DNA of 64,000 bases from Clostridiales bacterium (GTDB lineage: Bacteria; Bacillota; Clostridia; Oscillospirales; Oscillospiraceae): contig DXYV01000007.1 of the NCBI GenBank assembly GCA_019415645.1, positions 1 through 64,000 of the forward strand. Direction: 5' to 3'. The notes beneath the pieces were generated by a model that saw only the letters and a program-made list of their open reading frames with translations, was not told the origin of the DNA and did not search any database. This document shows, one piece after another, positions 7,853 through 16,710 of this stretch; the stretch's first letter is position 1, and each line of letters begins with the position of its first letter. A program made the translations under genes and the position numbers.

Positions 7853-8341
7853 ATGAAAAAAGTTGCCGTTGTTATGGGTTCCGACAGCGATCTGCCCACC
7901 ATGCAGCCCTGCATGGACCGGCTGGACGCGTTCGGAATCCCCTACCAGGTCCGCATCATCTCTGCCCACCGGACCCCCGGCGCGGCTGAGGAATTCGCTT
8001 CCACCGCCAAGGACGAGGGCTTTGGCGTGATCATCGCCGCAGCCGGTAAGGCCGCCCACCTGGCCGGCGTGCTGGCCGCCTACACGGTCCTGCCCATCAT
8101 CGGCGTGCCCATCAAGACCTCCCTCATGGGCGGTTTGGATTCCCTGCTTTCCATGGTCCAAATGCCCAAGGGCGTACCCGTGGCTTGCGTGGCCGTGGAC
8201 GGCGCGGAAAACGCCGCCATCCTGGCCGCCCAGATTCTGGCGCTGTCCGACCCCGCCCTCACCATGGAGCTGGGCAAGCACAAGCAGACCATGGAGCAGA
8301 GCGTTATGGAGAAGGACGCCAATCTGCAGGGGCAGGCCTGA
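7853..8341 (+). CDS. purE: 5-(carboxyamino)imidazole ribonucleotide mutase
   Basis: Class I PurE converts N5-CAIR to CAIR in de novo purine synthesis. The 162-residue product has the canonical N-terminal VVMGSDSDLPTMQPC, the SAHRTP catalytic segment and the GAGKAAHL-like AAAGKAAHLAGVLAA motif. TGGAGG precedes the ATG. A PurK partner is not in this operon; if none exists elsewhere the enzyme could be class II-like in use, but the motif set is class I. First gene of the purECFMN cluster. Confidence 0.96.
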   Translation: MKKVAVVMGSDSDLPTMQPCMDRLDAFGIPYQVRIISAHRTPGAAEEFASTAKDEGFGVIIAAAGKAAHLAGVLAAYTVLPIIGVPIKTSLMGGLDSLLSMVQMPKGVPVACVAVDGAENAAILAAQILALSDPALTMELGKHKQTMEQSVMEKDANLQGQA

Positions 8342-8393
8342 TTCGTACACAAAAAGAAAAAATTGCCGCGCAGCGGCGGAATGGAGTTTGAAC

Positions 8394-9110
8394 ATGGCTT
8401 ACGAGAAGAAAGAACAGCTTTACGAAGGAAAGGCCAAGAAGGTCTACGCCACCGACGACCCCAACGTGATCATCGTCTCCTACAAGGATGACGCCACCGC
8501 CTTCAACGGTCTGAAAAAGGGCACGATCACCGGCAAGGGCGCCATCAACAACCGCATGACCAACAACCTGATGCGCCGCCTGGAGGAGAAGGGCGTGCCT
8601 ACCCACTATGTGGAGGAGCTCAGCGACCGGGAGACCGCCGTAAAAAAGGTGTCCATCGTCCCCCTGGAGGTCATCATCCGCAACATCTCCGCCGGCTCCT
8701 TCGCCAAGCGCTTCGGCGTGGAGGAGGGCATCGTGTTCGACGCGCCCACCATCGAGTTCTCCTACAAGAATGACGACCTGGGCGATCCCCTCATGAACAG
8801 CTATCACGCCCTGGCCCTCAAGCTGGCCACCCAGGAGGAGATCGACCTGATCAAGAAGTACGCCTTTGCGGTCAACGACCTGCTGCGGGGCTTCATGAAG
8901 GAGATCGGCATTGATCTGGTGGACTTCAAGCTGGAGTTCGGCAAGACCGCTGACGGCACCATCGTGCTGGCCGACGAGATCTCCCCCGACACCTGCCGTC
9001 TGTGGGACGAGACCACCCACGAAAAGCTGGACAAGGATCGCTTCCGTCGGGATCTGGGCGGCGCGGAGGAGGCCTACGAGGAGGTCATGCGCCGCCTGAT
9101 GGGGCTCTGA
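8394..9110 (+). CDS. purC: phosphoribosylaminoimidazole-succinocarboxamide synthase
   Basis: PurC (SAICAR synthetase) ligates aspartate to CAIR using ATP. The 238-residue product shows LYEGKAKKVY at the N-terminus, the nucleotide-binding SAGSFAKRFGVEEG region and the DEISPDTCRLWD active-site segment. The ATG at 8394 has GGAG seven bases upstream; a TTG two codons earlier is less likely. It lies 52 bp after purE and 19 bp before purF. Confidence 0.97.
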   Translation: MAYEKKEQLYEGKAKKVYATDDPNVIIVSYKDDATAFNGLKKGTITGKGAINNRMTNNLMRRLEEKGVPTHYVEELSDRETAVKKVSIVPLEVIIRNISAGSFAKRFGVEEGIVFDAPTIEFSYKNDDLGDPLMNSYHALALKLATQEEIDLIKKYAFAVNDLLRGFMKEIGIDLVDFKLEFGKTADGTIVLADEISPDTCRLWDETTHEKLDKDRFRRDLGGAEEAYEEVMRRLMGL

Positions 9111-9129
9111 GCGGGTGATGGAGGTCCCC

Positions 9130-10539
9130 ATGGAACGTCAATGTCAATGCGCTAAGCCCCACGAGGCCTGCGGCATATTTGGAATCGCCGTGTCCGGCGA
9201 CGACCGCCGGGACCCGGCGGCCGCCGCCTATAACGCTCTGTTCGCGCTTCAGCACCGGGGACAGGAATCCGCCGGGATCGCGGTGCGCACCGACCGCGGC
9301 CTGCTGCTGCACAAGCACGCGGGCCTGGTGCCGGAGGTCTTTTCCGCCCAGATTCTGGAGTCCTTCCGGGGGGGCAGCGCCGCCATCGGCCATGTCCGCT
9401 ACACCTGGGAGGGCGTGGACCAGAGCCCCCTCAACGCCCAGCCCCTGATGGTCCGCCACGCCTCCGGCTCCATGGCCCTGTGCTACAACGGCCGGCTGGT
9501 CAACGGCGCCCAGCTGCGCATGGAGACCGAGACCCGCGGCGGCATCTTCCAAACCAACAACGACGCGGAGATCATCTCCTACATCATCGTCCGGGAGCAC
9601 CTGCGCACCAACACCACGGAGGACGCTATTCTCAACGCCATGCAGTACATGATCGGCGCCTACTCCCTGGTGGTCATGGACGACACCAAGCTCATCGCCG
9701 CCCGGGACCCCAACGGCTTCCGCCCCCTGTCCATCGGCAAGGTGGGGGACAGCTGGATGTTTGCCTCCGAGTCCTGCGCGTTTACCGCCCTGGGCGGTCA
9801 GCTGGTCCGGGAGGTGGAGCCCGGCGAGGTGGTCGTGGTGGAAAACGGTGTCCTCACCTCCCACCGCTGCGGCATTATCGCCAAGAGCGCCCTGTGCATG
9901 TTTGAATTCATCTACTTTGCCCGGCCGGATTCCGTGCTGGACGGCGTCTCCGTGGACCTGGCCCGCCGGGCCGCCGGGCGCTGCCTGGCCCGGCGCAGCA
10001 CGGTGGAGGCCGACCTGGTCATGGGCGTCCCGGACTCTGGTATGGCCGCCGCCATGGGCTTCGCCGAAGAGAGCGGGATTCCCTATGCCGTGGGCTTGAT
10101 GAAAAACCGCTATATCGCCCGCACCTTTATCCAGCCCGACCAGAGCGCGCGGGAAAAGGCCGTGCGCATCAAGCTCAACCCCATCTCCTCCGTCATCCGC
10201 GGCAAGCGCATCATTCTGGTGGATGACTCCATCGTGCGAGGCACCACCAGCCAGCGCATCGTCCGTATGCTGCGGGAGGCGGGCGCCCGGGAGGTCCACC
10301 TCAAGGTGTCCTCCCCGCCCTTCCTGTATCCCTGTTATTTCGGCACCGCCATTCCAGACAGCAGCGAGCTGGCTGCCCACGGCCGCACGCTGGAGGAGGT
10401 ACGCGCCAGGATCGGTGCGGATTCCCTGCAATATCTCCCGGTGGAGGATCTTCCGCAGATGACCGCCGGCCTGCGGCATGGCTTTTGTGACGCCTGTTTC
10501 ACTGGAAACTATGTGGTTCCCGTTCCCAAGGAACCGTGA
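9130..10539 (+). CDS. purF: amidophosphoribosyltransferase
   Basis: PurF catalyses the first committed step, making phosphoribosylamine from PRPP and glutamine. The ATG at 9130 has GGAGG five bases upstream. A short propeptide (MERQCQCAKPHEA) precedes CGIFGI, whose cysteine is the catalytic N-terminal nucleophile after cleavage. The glutaminase domain has HRGQESAGI and RYTWEG; note Trp where most homologues have Ser or Thr (RYSTxG). The PRPP motif VDDSIVRGTTS lies near residue 370. Four spaced Cys near the C-terminus could hold the Fe-S cluster of the Bacillus-type enzyme. 469 residues. Confidence 0.96.
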   Translation: MERQCQCAKPHEACGIFGIAVSGDDRRDPAAAAYNALFALQHRGQESAGIAVRTDRGLLLHKHAGLVPEVFSAQILESFRGGSAAIGHVRYTWEGVDQSPLNAQPLMVRHASGSMALCYNGRLVNGAQLRMETETRGGIFQTNNDAEIISYIIVREHLRTNTTEDAILNAMQYMIGAYSLVVMDDTKLIAARDPNGFRPLSIGKVGDSWMFASESCAFTALGGQLVREVEPGEVVVVENGVLTSHRCGIIAKSALCMFEFIYFARPDSVLDGVSVDLARRAAGRCLARRSTVEADLVMGVPDSGMAAAMGFAEESGIPYAVGLMKNRYIARTFIQPDQSAREKAVRIKLNPISSVIRGKRIILVDDSIVRGTTSQRIVRMLREAGAREVHLKVSSPPFLYPCYFGTAIPDSSELAAHGRTLEEVRARIGADSLQYLPVEDLPQMTAGLRHGFCDACFTGNYVVPVPKEP

Positions 10540-10571
10540 ATCCCCCTGTATTTCGCATTGGAGGTTTTTTC

Positions 10572-11618
10572 ATGTCTACGATTTCCAAATCTGATTCTTA
10601 CGCCGCCGCGGGCGTGGACGTCACCGCCGGTTATGAGTCTGTCAACCGCATCAAGCCCCTGGTGGAGTCCACCTATATTGACGGTGTCCTGGGCACTCTG
10701 GGCGGCTTTGGCGGCATGTTCGCTCCCAACGTGTCCGAAATGGAAAAGCCCATTCTGGTGTCGGGCACCGACGGCGTGGGAACCAAGCTCAAGCTGGCCT
10801 TTCTGATGGACAAGCACGACACCATCGGCATCGACTGTGTGGCCATGTGCGTCAACGACATCATCTGCTCTGGCGCGCGGCCCCTGTTCTTCCTGGACTA
10901 CCTGGCCGTGGGTAAAAATGTCCCGGAGCGAATCGAGCGAATCGTCTCCGGCATCACCGAGGGCTGCCGCCAGGCGGGCTGCGCTCTGGTGGGCGGCGAG
11001 ACCGCCGAGCACCCCGGCATGATGCCCGAGGAGGAGTACGACCTGGCCGGCTTCTCCGTCGGCCTGGTGGATGAGAAGAACATCATCGACGGCCGCGACC
11101 TGTGCGAGGGCGATTTCCTGCTGGGCCTGGCCTCCTCCGGCGTCCACTCCAACGGCTTCTCCCTGGTGCGCAAGGTGCTGGGCATCACCAGCCGTGAGGT
11201 TTTGGATGAGAATATCCCCGAGCTGGGCTGCACCCTGGGCGAGGAGCTGCTCAAGCCCACCCGCATCTACGTCAAGGCCATTCAGCGCCTGCTGCGCCGT
11301 GGTATCCACGTCAAGGCGATCAGCCACATCACCGGCGGCGGCCTGTATGAGAATGTGCCCCGGATGATGAAGCCCGGCCTCACCGCCGCCATCAAGACCG
11401 GCAGCATTCCCACTCAGCCTATTTTTGATCTTATCGCCCAGCGCGGCTCCATTCCGGAGCGCGACATGTTCAACACCTTCAACATGGGCGTCGGTATGGT
11501 CCTGGCCATTCCCAAGGATGAGGTGGGTCAGGCCCTGGAGCTGCTGGTACAGGGCGGCGAGCGCGCCTATATCATCGGCGCGGTGGTCAAAGGCGACGCC
11601 GGCGTGGAGCTGCTGTGA
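10572..11618 (+). CDS. purM: phosphoribosylformylglycinamidine cyclo-ligase
   Basis: PurM (AIR synthetase) closes the imidazole ring with ATP. The 348-residue product has DSYAAAGVDVTAGYE at the start, the GTDGVGTKLKLA nucleotide-binding motif and GGETAEHPGMM. The ATG at 10572 is supported by GGAGG eight bases upstream; an upstream in-frame start at 10536 overlaps purF and has no site. The stop codon overlaps the purN start by one base. Confidence 0.97.
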   Translation: MSTISKSDSYAAAGVDVTAGYESVNRIKPLVESTYIDGVLGTLGGFGGMFAPNVSEMEKPILVSGTDGVGTKLKLAFLMDKHDTIGIDCVAMCVNDIICSGARPLFFLDYLAVGKNVPERIERIVSGITEGCRQAGCALVGGETAEHPGMMPEEEYDLAGFSVGLVDEKNIIDGRDLCEGDFLLGLASSGVHSNGFSLVRKVLGITSREVLDENIPELGCTLGEELLKPTRIYVKAIQRLLRRGIHVKAISHITGGGLYENVPRMMKPGLTAAIKTGSIPTQPIFDLIAQRGSIPERDMFNTFNMGVGMVLAIPKDEVGQALELLVQGGERAYIIGAVVKGDAGVELL

Positions 11619-12247
11619 TGAAGCGAATCGCAGTGCTGGTCTCTGGCGGCGGGACCAATCTCCAGGCGCTGATCGACGCCCAGGCCCGCGGCGAGCTGAC
11701 CAACGGCCAGATCGTCGCTGTGCTCTCCTCCAGAGAAGGGGCTTACGCTCTGGAGCGGGCCAAGGCGGCCGGAATCCCCGGCTATGTGGTGCCCCGGAAG
11801 GCATTTCCCTCCAACCAGGCCATGACGCTGGCTTTGGTGGACAAGCTGCGGGAGCTGAACATCGACCTGGTGGTTCTGGCCGGCTTCCTGCACATTCTGA
11901 CGGAGGAGATGGTGCAGGCCTATCCCAACGCCATCCTCAACGTCCACCCCGCCCTGATTCCCTCCTTCTGCGGCGCCGGCTTTTACGGGCTTCACGTCCA
12001 TGAAAAGGCGCTGGAATATGGGGTCAAGGTATCCGGCGCCACGGTCCACTTTGTGACCGAGGAGCCTGACGGCGGCCCCATCGTCCTGCAACAGGCAGTG
12101 GAAGTCCGGGAGGGCGACACGCCCGAGGTCCTGCAAAAGCGAATCATGGAGCAGGCGGAGTGGAAGATTCTCCCGCAGGCTGTGGCGCTCTTCTGTCAGG
12201 ACCGGTTGAAGGTAGAGGGGCGGATCGTCCGCATTTTGGAAGCATAA
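11618..12247 (+). CDS. purN: phosphoribosylglycinamide formyltransferase
   Basis: PurN transfers a formyl group from 10-formyl-THF to GAR. The 209-residue product shows VLVSGGGTNLQALIDA, the active-site block NIDLVVLAGFLHIL and NVHPALIPSF, and HFVTEEPDGGPIVLQ. In most family members the ending of the HPALIPSF motif continues with KG; here CGAG follows. TGATG overlap with purM indicates translational coupling; a GTG at 11615 is a possible alternative start. Confidence 0.96.
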   Translation: MKRIAVLVSGGGTNLQALIDAQARGELTNGQIVAVLSSREGAYALERAKAAGIPGYVVPRKAFPSNQAMTLALVDKLRELNIDLVVLAGFLHILTEEMVQAYPNAILNVHPALIPSFCGAGFYGLHVHEKALEYGVKVSGATVHFVTEEPDGGPIVLQQAVEVREGDTPEVLQKRIMEQAEWKILPQAVALFCQDRLKVEGRIVRILEA

Positions 12248-12265
12248 CCCCTTTGAAAGGGACAG

Positions 12266-12476
12266 ATGTTTATGAAGCGAATGGATTCGATTCTCCAATT
12301 CCGGTAAACGGTTTTCTGTTCCTGGGTGGGATTCTTCTGTCCGCGATCGGAAATTTCCTCGGTTCCGGGAATAACTGGCTTCTCGTGCGCTCCTTACCCT
12401 TACGGGGCTGATTCCCCTTCCGATACGCTGGTCTTCCGCGCTTCTGCATACCAATTTCTCCTCTTTTATCCCCTGA
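12266..12476 (+). pseudogene. decayed paralogue of the downstream membrane microprotein
   Basis: Translated pieces resemble the intact gene at 12498-12746 but fall in three frames. An ATG at 12266 or 12272 with AAAGGGA upstream gives MKRMDSILQF and stops at 12307. The next frame gives NGFLFLGGILLSAIGNFLGS up to a stop at 12411. The third gives LLTLTGLIPLPIRW up to 12476. The order matches the intact SSGFLFLGGGQLTIAGLL and LLLALGSLLMLL. Two frameshifts in a tandem duplicate is the simplest reading. Confidence 0.6.
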
Positions 12477-12497
12477 GTACGGAAAGGAGCATGTGTC

Positions 12498-12746
12498 ATG
12501 AAATCGCCCCATACTTTTCTGATCTCCTCCGGGTTTCTGTTTCTTGGCGGCGGGCAACTGACTATCGCCGGTCTGCTCAATTCCTCTGCTCTGCTTCTGG
12601 CGCTGGGCAGCCTTCTAATGCTTCTGATGGGCATTGCCCTGTTGTGCCTCTGGTGGAAAAGCCTCCCTTCCGCCCCCCCGGAAGATCCGAACACTACACA
12701 TATTTCTGATAATTCGAACAAGGAGGATACGGATGAAAACACTTGA
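12498..12746 (+). CDS. small membrane protein coupled to purO
   Basis: An 82-residue product with two hydrophobic helices (about residues 7-27 and 31-53) and a polar, acidic tail (SDNSNKEDTDENT). GGAAAGGAG lies upstream of the ATG. Its 3' end overlaps the IMP cyclohydrolase gene by 14 bp, and the AGGAGG of that gene is inside it, so translation is probably coupled. It does not belong to any purine enzyme family that I recognise. Confidence 0.7.
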   Translation: MKSPHTFLISSGFLFLGGGQLTIAGLLNSSALLLALGSLLMLLMGIALLCLWWKSLPSAPPEDPNTTHISDNSNKEDTDENT

Positions 12747-13446
12747 TCTTTCCGCGCTTCTGCGCGCCAATTCCTACCCCGGCCGGGGCATCGTGCTGGG
12801 TAAGTCCCCGGACGGCAAAAAGGCCGTCATGGCCTACTTCATCATGGGCCGCAGCGAGAATTCCCGCAACCGTATCTTTGTGGAGACCGAGGACGGAATC
12901 CGCACGCAGGCCTTTGATCCGGCCAAGATGACCGACCCCTCCCTGATCATCTACCACCCGGTCCGCCAAGTAGGCCGGGGCACAGTGGTCACCAATGGCG
13001 ACCAGACCGACACCATTCGGGATGCGCTTTTGGCGGGCCAGAGCTTCGCCGCAGGCCTGCGCACCCGGGAATTCGAGCCGGACGCCCCGAATTATACCCC
13101 CCGCATTTCTGGTCTGTTGGCACCGGATGGCAGCTACAAGCTGTCCATTTTGAAATCGGCCAATGGAGACCCGACCCGTTGCCAACGCTTCTTCTTTGAG
13201 TACAATGCGCCCCTGGCCGGCCAGGGCCACTTTATCCACACCTACATGGGCGACGGCGATCCCCTCCCCTCCTTTGAAGGAGAGCCGGAACAGATAGCCA
13301 TCCCCGCCGCCTCTGCCCAGGAATTCGCCGGCCTGATCTGGGAAAGCCTGAACGCCGACAATAAGGTCTCTCTGTTTGTGCGCTATCTGGACATCGCCAC
13401 CGGCGAAACGGAAACCGTCATTCGAAACAAACATCAGGAGGGTTGA
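12733..13446 (+). CDS. purO: PurO-type IMP cyclohydrolase
   Basis: The 237-residue product resembles the IMP cyclohydrolase family first seen in archaea (PurO), which closes FAICAR to IMP. Visible features are the N-terminal NSYPGRGIVLGKSPDGKKAV, RSENSRNRIF and the YHPVRQVG block. The ATG at 12733 follows AGGAGG; an open frame to 12634 is unsupported. It lies three bp before a stand-alone AICAR transformylase, so together they replace the bifunctional PurH. Gene symbol by analogy. Confidence 0.85.
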   Translation: MKTLDLSALLRANSYPGRGIVLGKSPDGKKAVMAYFIMGRSENSRNRIFVETEDGIRTQAFDPAKMTDPSLIIYHPVRQVGRGTVVTNGDQTDTIRDALLAGQSFAAGLRTREFEPDAPNYTPRISGLLAPDGSYKLSILKSANGDPTRCQRFFFEYNAPLAGQGHFIHTYMGDGDPLPSFEGEPEQIAIPAASAQEFAGLIWESLNADNKVSLFVRYLDIATGETETVIRNKHQEG

Positions 13447-13449
13447 ATC

Positions 13450-14622
13450 ATGACTGAGCTGGAACTGAAATATGGCTGTAATCCCAACCAGAAGCCTGCC
13501 CGGCTTTTCATGGAGGAGGGCGAACTGCCCGTCACGGTGCTCAACGGAAAGCCCGGCTACATCAATTTTATGGATGCCCTCAACTCCTGGCAGCTGGTCA
13601 AGGCCCTGAAAAAGGCCACCGGCCTGCCTGCCGCCGCCTCCTTCAAGCACGTCTCCCCCGCCGGCGCGGCGCTGGGCACCCCCCTCTCTGCGGTGGAAAA
13701 GCAGATGTACTTTGTGGAGGGCATGGAGCTGACCCCCATTGCCTGCGCCTACGCCAAGGCCCGGGGCGCCGACCGGCTGTGCTCCTATGGCGATTGGGCG
13801 GCCCTGTCCGATGAGTGCGACGCGGCTACCGCCCGCCTGCTGGCGCTGGAGGTCTCCGACGGCATCATCGCCCCCTCCTACACGCCGGAGGCCCTGGAAA
13901 TTCTCAAAACCAAGCGCAAGGGCGGCTACAACGTGGTGCAGATCGACCCGGATTATGAGCCCTCCCCCATTGAGCGCCGCTCCATCTACGGCGTGATCTT
14001 TGAGCAGGGCTACAACAACTACACCATCGACAAGTCCCTGCTCAACGAGCTGCCCACCCAGAACAAGACGCTGCCCGAGGCGGCCAAAAACGATCTGGTC
14101 CTGGCCCTCATTACCCTGAAATACACCCAGTCCAACTCGGTCTGCTACGTCAAGGACGGCCAGACCATCGGCGTGGGCGCGGGCCAGCAGTCCCGCATCC
14201 ACTGCACCCGTCTGGCGGGCAATAAGGCGGACATCTGGTGGCTGCGCCAGCACCCCAAGGTCCTGGCCCTGGACTTTGTGGACGGCATCCGCCGGCCCGA
14301 CCGGGACAACGCCATTGACCTGTACATCTCCGACGAGTATGAGGATCTTCTGGCCGACGGCGTCTGGCAGAACACCTTCCGCACCAAGCCCGAGGTGCTC
14401 ACCGCCCAGGAGAAGAAGGAGTGGGGTGCGAAGCTCACCGGCGTCTCCCTGGGCTCTGACGCCTTCTTCCCCTTCGGCGACAACGTGGAGCGGGCCCGCA
14501 AGAGCGGCGTGTGCTACATCGCCCAGCCCGGCGGCTCCATCCGGGACGACCATGTGATCGCCACCTGCGACAAATACGGAATCGCCATGGCGTTTACGGG
14601 AGTGAGACTGTTCCACCATTAA
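13450..14622 (+). CDS. purH: stand-alone AICAR transformylase (PurH C-terminal half)
   Basis: A 390-residue protein matching only the AICAR formyltransferase domain; the N-terminal MGS-like IMP cyclohydrolase domain of bifunctional PurH (about 510 residues) is absent. It begins ELKYGCNPNQKPA, contains SFKHVSPAGAAL with the catalytic Lys-His pair, SNSVCYVKDGQTIGVGAGQQSR and ends with the GGSIRDDHVI and FTGVRLFHH motifs. It follows the IMP cyclohydrolase by three bases, completing the last two steps of IMP synthesis with two proteins. Confidence 0.93.
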   Translation: MTELELKYGCNPNQKPARLFMEEGELPVTVLNGKPGYINFMDALNSWQLVKALKKATGLPAAASFKHVSPAGAALGTPLSAVEKQMYFVEGMELTPIACAYAKARGADRLCSYGDWAALSDECDAATARLLALEVSDGIIAPSYTPEALEILKTKRKGGYNVVQIDPDYEPSPIERRSIYGVIFEQGYNNYTIDKSLLNELPTQNKTLPEAAKNDLVLALITLKYTQSNSVCYVKDGQTIGVGAGQQSRIHCTRLAGNKADIWWLRQHPKVLALDFVDGIRRPDRDNAIDLYISDEYEDLLADGVWQNTFRTKPEVLTAQEKKEWGAKLTGVSLGSDAFFPFGDNVERARKSGVCYIAQPGGSIRDDHVIATCDKYGIAMAFTGVRLFHH

Positions 14623-14629
14623 GGACCTT

Positions 14630-14763
14630 CCAGGGGGTATCCAATACCCCCTGGATACGGGCTGCGTGCCGGCAAAGCCGGCGACTTGGCCCGATACCCC
14701 CGGTTTCGCGCCGCGGGGCGCGGGTCGTGGTGTTTTTGGGGAAAGTGAATTCCCCCAAAAACA
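14630..14763 (+). other. hairpin-rich spacer between purH and purD
   Basis: The 192-bp gap holds three separate inverted repeats: CCAGGGGGTA / TACCCCCTGG (14630-14654), TGTTTTTGGGGAA / TTCCCCCAAAAACA (14731-14763) and TTTCCGCCGGCGGCGGAAA just after. None has a T-tract on the plus strand. They may tune RNA stability or partly attenuate purD; no coding potential is seen. Confidence 0.6.
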
Positions 14764-14814
14764 GATTAAATTGCTTTCCGCCGGCGGCGGAAATGATTGA
14801 AACGAGGTGCCTGT

Positions 14815-16077
14815 ATGAAAGTGCTCGTTGTGGGCGGAGGCGGGCGGGAGCACGCCATCTGCTGGAAGCTGGCTCAGAGTCCGGCCGTCACCGCCCTTTA
14901 CTGCGCGCCCGGCAACGCCGGAATCGCCCAAGTCGCCCAGTGCGTGGCCATCCAGGCCACCGATGTGGACGCTATGGTGGCTTGGGCTCAGGAGCATAAA
15001 ATGGATTTCGTGGTCGTGGCCCCCGACGATCCCCTGGCCCTGGGCATGGTGGACGCGCTGGAGGCGGCGGGCATTCCCGCCTTTGGTCCCCGGCAGAACG
15101 CCGCCATCATCGAGGCCAGCAAGATCTTCTCCAAACATCTGATGGAGATGTATCACATTCCAACTGCCAAGTATCAAACCTTTACAGAGCTTGCGCCTGC
15201 GTTAGATTACATCCAGACTCAGGGCGCTCCCATCGTGGTCAAGGCCGACGGCCTGGCCTTGGGCAAGGGGGTGGTAGTGGCGCAGACCGTGGAGGAGGCT
15301 CAGCAGGCGGCCCGGGACATGATGGAGGGCGGCAAGTTTGGCGCCTCCGGCGCCAAAGTGGTCATCGAAGAGTGCATGACCGGCCCGGAGGTCACAGTGC
15401 TGGCCTTTGCCGACGGAGAGCACATCGCCCCCATGCCCTCTTCCCAGGACCACAAGCGGGCCTTTGACGGCAATCAGGGCCCCAACACCGGCGGCATGGG
15501 CGCCATCTCCCCCTCCCCCAACTATACCCCGGAGGTGGCCAAGCGCTGCATGGAGGAAATTTTTCTGCCCACCATGGCCGCCCTTAAAGCTGAAGGCCGT
15601 CCCTTCCACGGCGTGCTCTACTTCGGCCTGATGCTCACCCCGGAGGGCCCCAAGGTGGTGGAGTACAACGCCCGCTTCGGCGACCCCGAATGTCAGGCGG
15701 TCCTCTCCCTGCTGGACTCCGACCTGCTGGACATTTTCCAGGCCTGCCGGGCCGGTACGCTGGACCAGTTGGACATCCGCTGGAAGGACGGCGCGGCCTG
15801 CTGTCTGGTGCTGGCCTCCGGCGGCTATCCCGTGGCCTATCAGAGCGGCTATCCCATCACCGGAATCGACCGGGCCGAGCAGCTGGACCAGGTCAAGGTC
15901 TTTCATGCGGGCACCGCGCTGGATGCGGAGGGCCGTCTGGTCACCAAGGGCGGCCGCGTGCTGGGCGTGACCGCCGTGGCCGGAGATCTGGAGCAGGCCA
16001 TTGACCGCGCCTATCTGGCGGCCAAAGAGATCACCTTCGAACGGATGCATTTCCGGACGGACATTGGGCGGGTGTAA
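14815..16077 (+). CDS. purD: phosphoribosylamine--glycine ligase
   Basis: PurD (GAR synthetase) is an ATP-grasp enzyme joining glycine to phosphoribosylamine. The 420-residue product begins KVLVVGGGGREHAICWKL, has the ATP-grasp segments VVKADGLALGKGVVVA and GPEVTVLAFADG, and the family signature RFGDPECQAVL. The ATG at 14815 has GAGGTG five bases upstream; a start at 14797 is unsupported. It ends one base before the HAD phosphatase start. Confidence 0.97.
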   Translation: MKVLVVGGGGREHAICWKLAQSPAVTALYCAPGNAGIAQVAQCVAIQATDVDAMVAWAQEHKMDFVVVAPDDPLALGMVDALEAAGIPAFGPRQNAAIIEASKIFSKHLMEMYHIPTAKYQTFTELAPALDYIQTQGAPIVVKADGLALGKGVVVAQTVEEAQQAARDMMEGGKFGASGAKVVIEECMTGPEVTVLAFADGEHIAPMPSSQDHKRAFDGNQGPNTGGMGAISPSPNYTPEVAKRCMEEIFLPTMAALKAEGRPFHGVLYFGLMLTPEGPKVVEYNARFGDPECQAVLSLLDSDLLDIFQACRAGTLDQLDIRWKDGAACCLVLASGGYPVAYQSGYPITGIDRAEQLDQVKVFHAGTALDAEGRLVTKGGRVLGVTAVAGDLEQAIDRAYLAAKEITFERMHFRTDIGRV

Positions 16078-16078
16078 G

Positions 16079-16696
16079 ATGTATCGGCATTATGTATTTG
16101 ACATTGACGGCACGCTGATCGACAGTGAGGCCGCCGCGATTCCCTCTCTGCACCAGGTGGCGGTGGACCTGCTGGGCCAGGACCTGCCGGCGGAGCATCT
16201 CTATCAGGCCTTCGGTATGAGCGCGGACGATACCATGCGCTGGCTCGGCATCGCGGATGTGGAGCGCGGGCACAAGCTCTGGAACCACTATTTTGCCGAC
16301 TACCGGCACCTGATCACCGTATTCGATGGTATTCTCCCGGTTTTGGACGCGCTGAAGGCCAAAGGCGCCTCTCTCGGTCTGCTGACCTCCAAAAACCGCT
16401 ACGAGTACGAACACGATTTCCTGCCCCTCGGTCTGGAGCCCCGGTTCGACACCGTCATTCTGGCGGACGACAGCGAGACGCACAAGCCCCAGGCGGGCCC
16501 CATGCTGGCCTATCTGGCCAAATCCGGGGCCAAACCGGAGGAGGTTCTCTTCATTGGCGACAGCGTCCACGACATGGGCTGCGGCAAAAACGCCGGTGTG
16601 GACCACGCGCTGGCGCTCTGGGGCCGGCGCAGCGACGATCCCTCCATTGAGGCCACCTATCGCCTGCATACCCCCGCAGAGCTGCCTTCCCTCTGA
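16079..16696 (+). CDS. HAD-superfamily phosphatase
   Basis: A 205-residue haloacid-dehalogenase hydrolase. Motif I is VFDIDGTLIDSE, motif II LLTSKN, motif III the Lys in ETHKPQAGP, motif IV FIGDSVHDMGCG. The alpha-helical cap lies between motifs I and II (C1 type), as in phosphoglycolate phosphatases and PpaX. It is immediately downstream of purD with a one-base gap, so it is part of the purine transcript. Nucleotide or sugar-phosphate clean-up is plausible; the substrate cannot be told. Confidence 0.85.
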   Translation: MYRHYVFDIDGTLIDSEAAAIPSLHQVAVDLLGQDLPAEHLYQAFGMSADDTMRWLGIADVERGHKLWNHYFADYRHLITVFDGILPVLDALKAKGASLGLLTSKNRYEYEHDFLPLGLEPRFDTVILADDSETHKPQAGPMLAYLAKSGAKPEEVLFIGDSVHDMGCGKNAGVDHALALWGRRSDDPSIEATYRLHTPAELPSL

Positions 16697-16710
16697 GCCC
16701 TGTAAAAAAG

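Noticed and set aside
12694..15177. 827-codon minus-strand frame
   Set aside because: Antisense to purO, purH and purD; no start signal.
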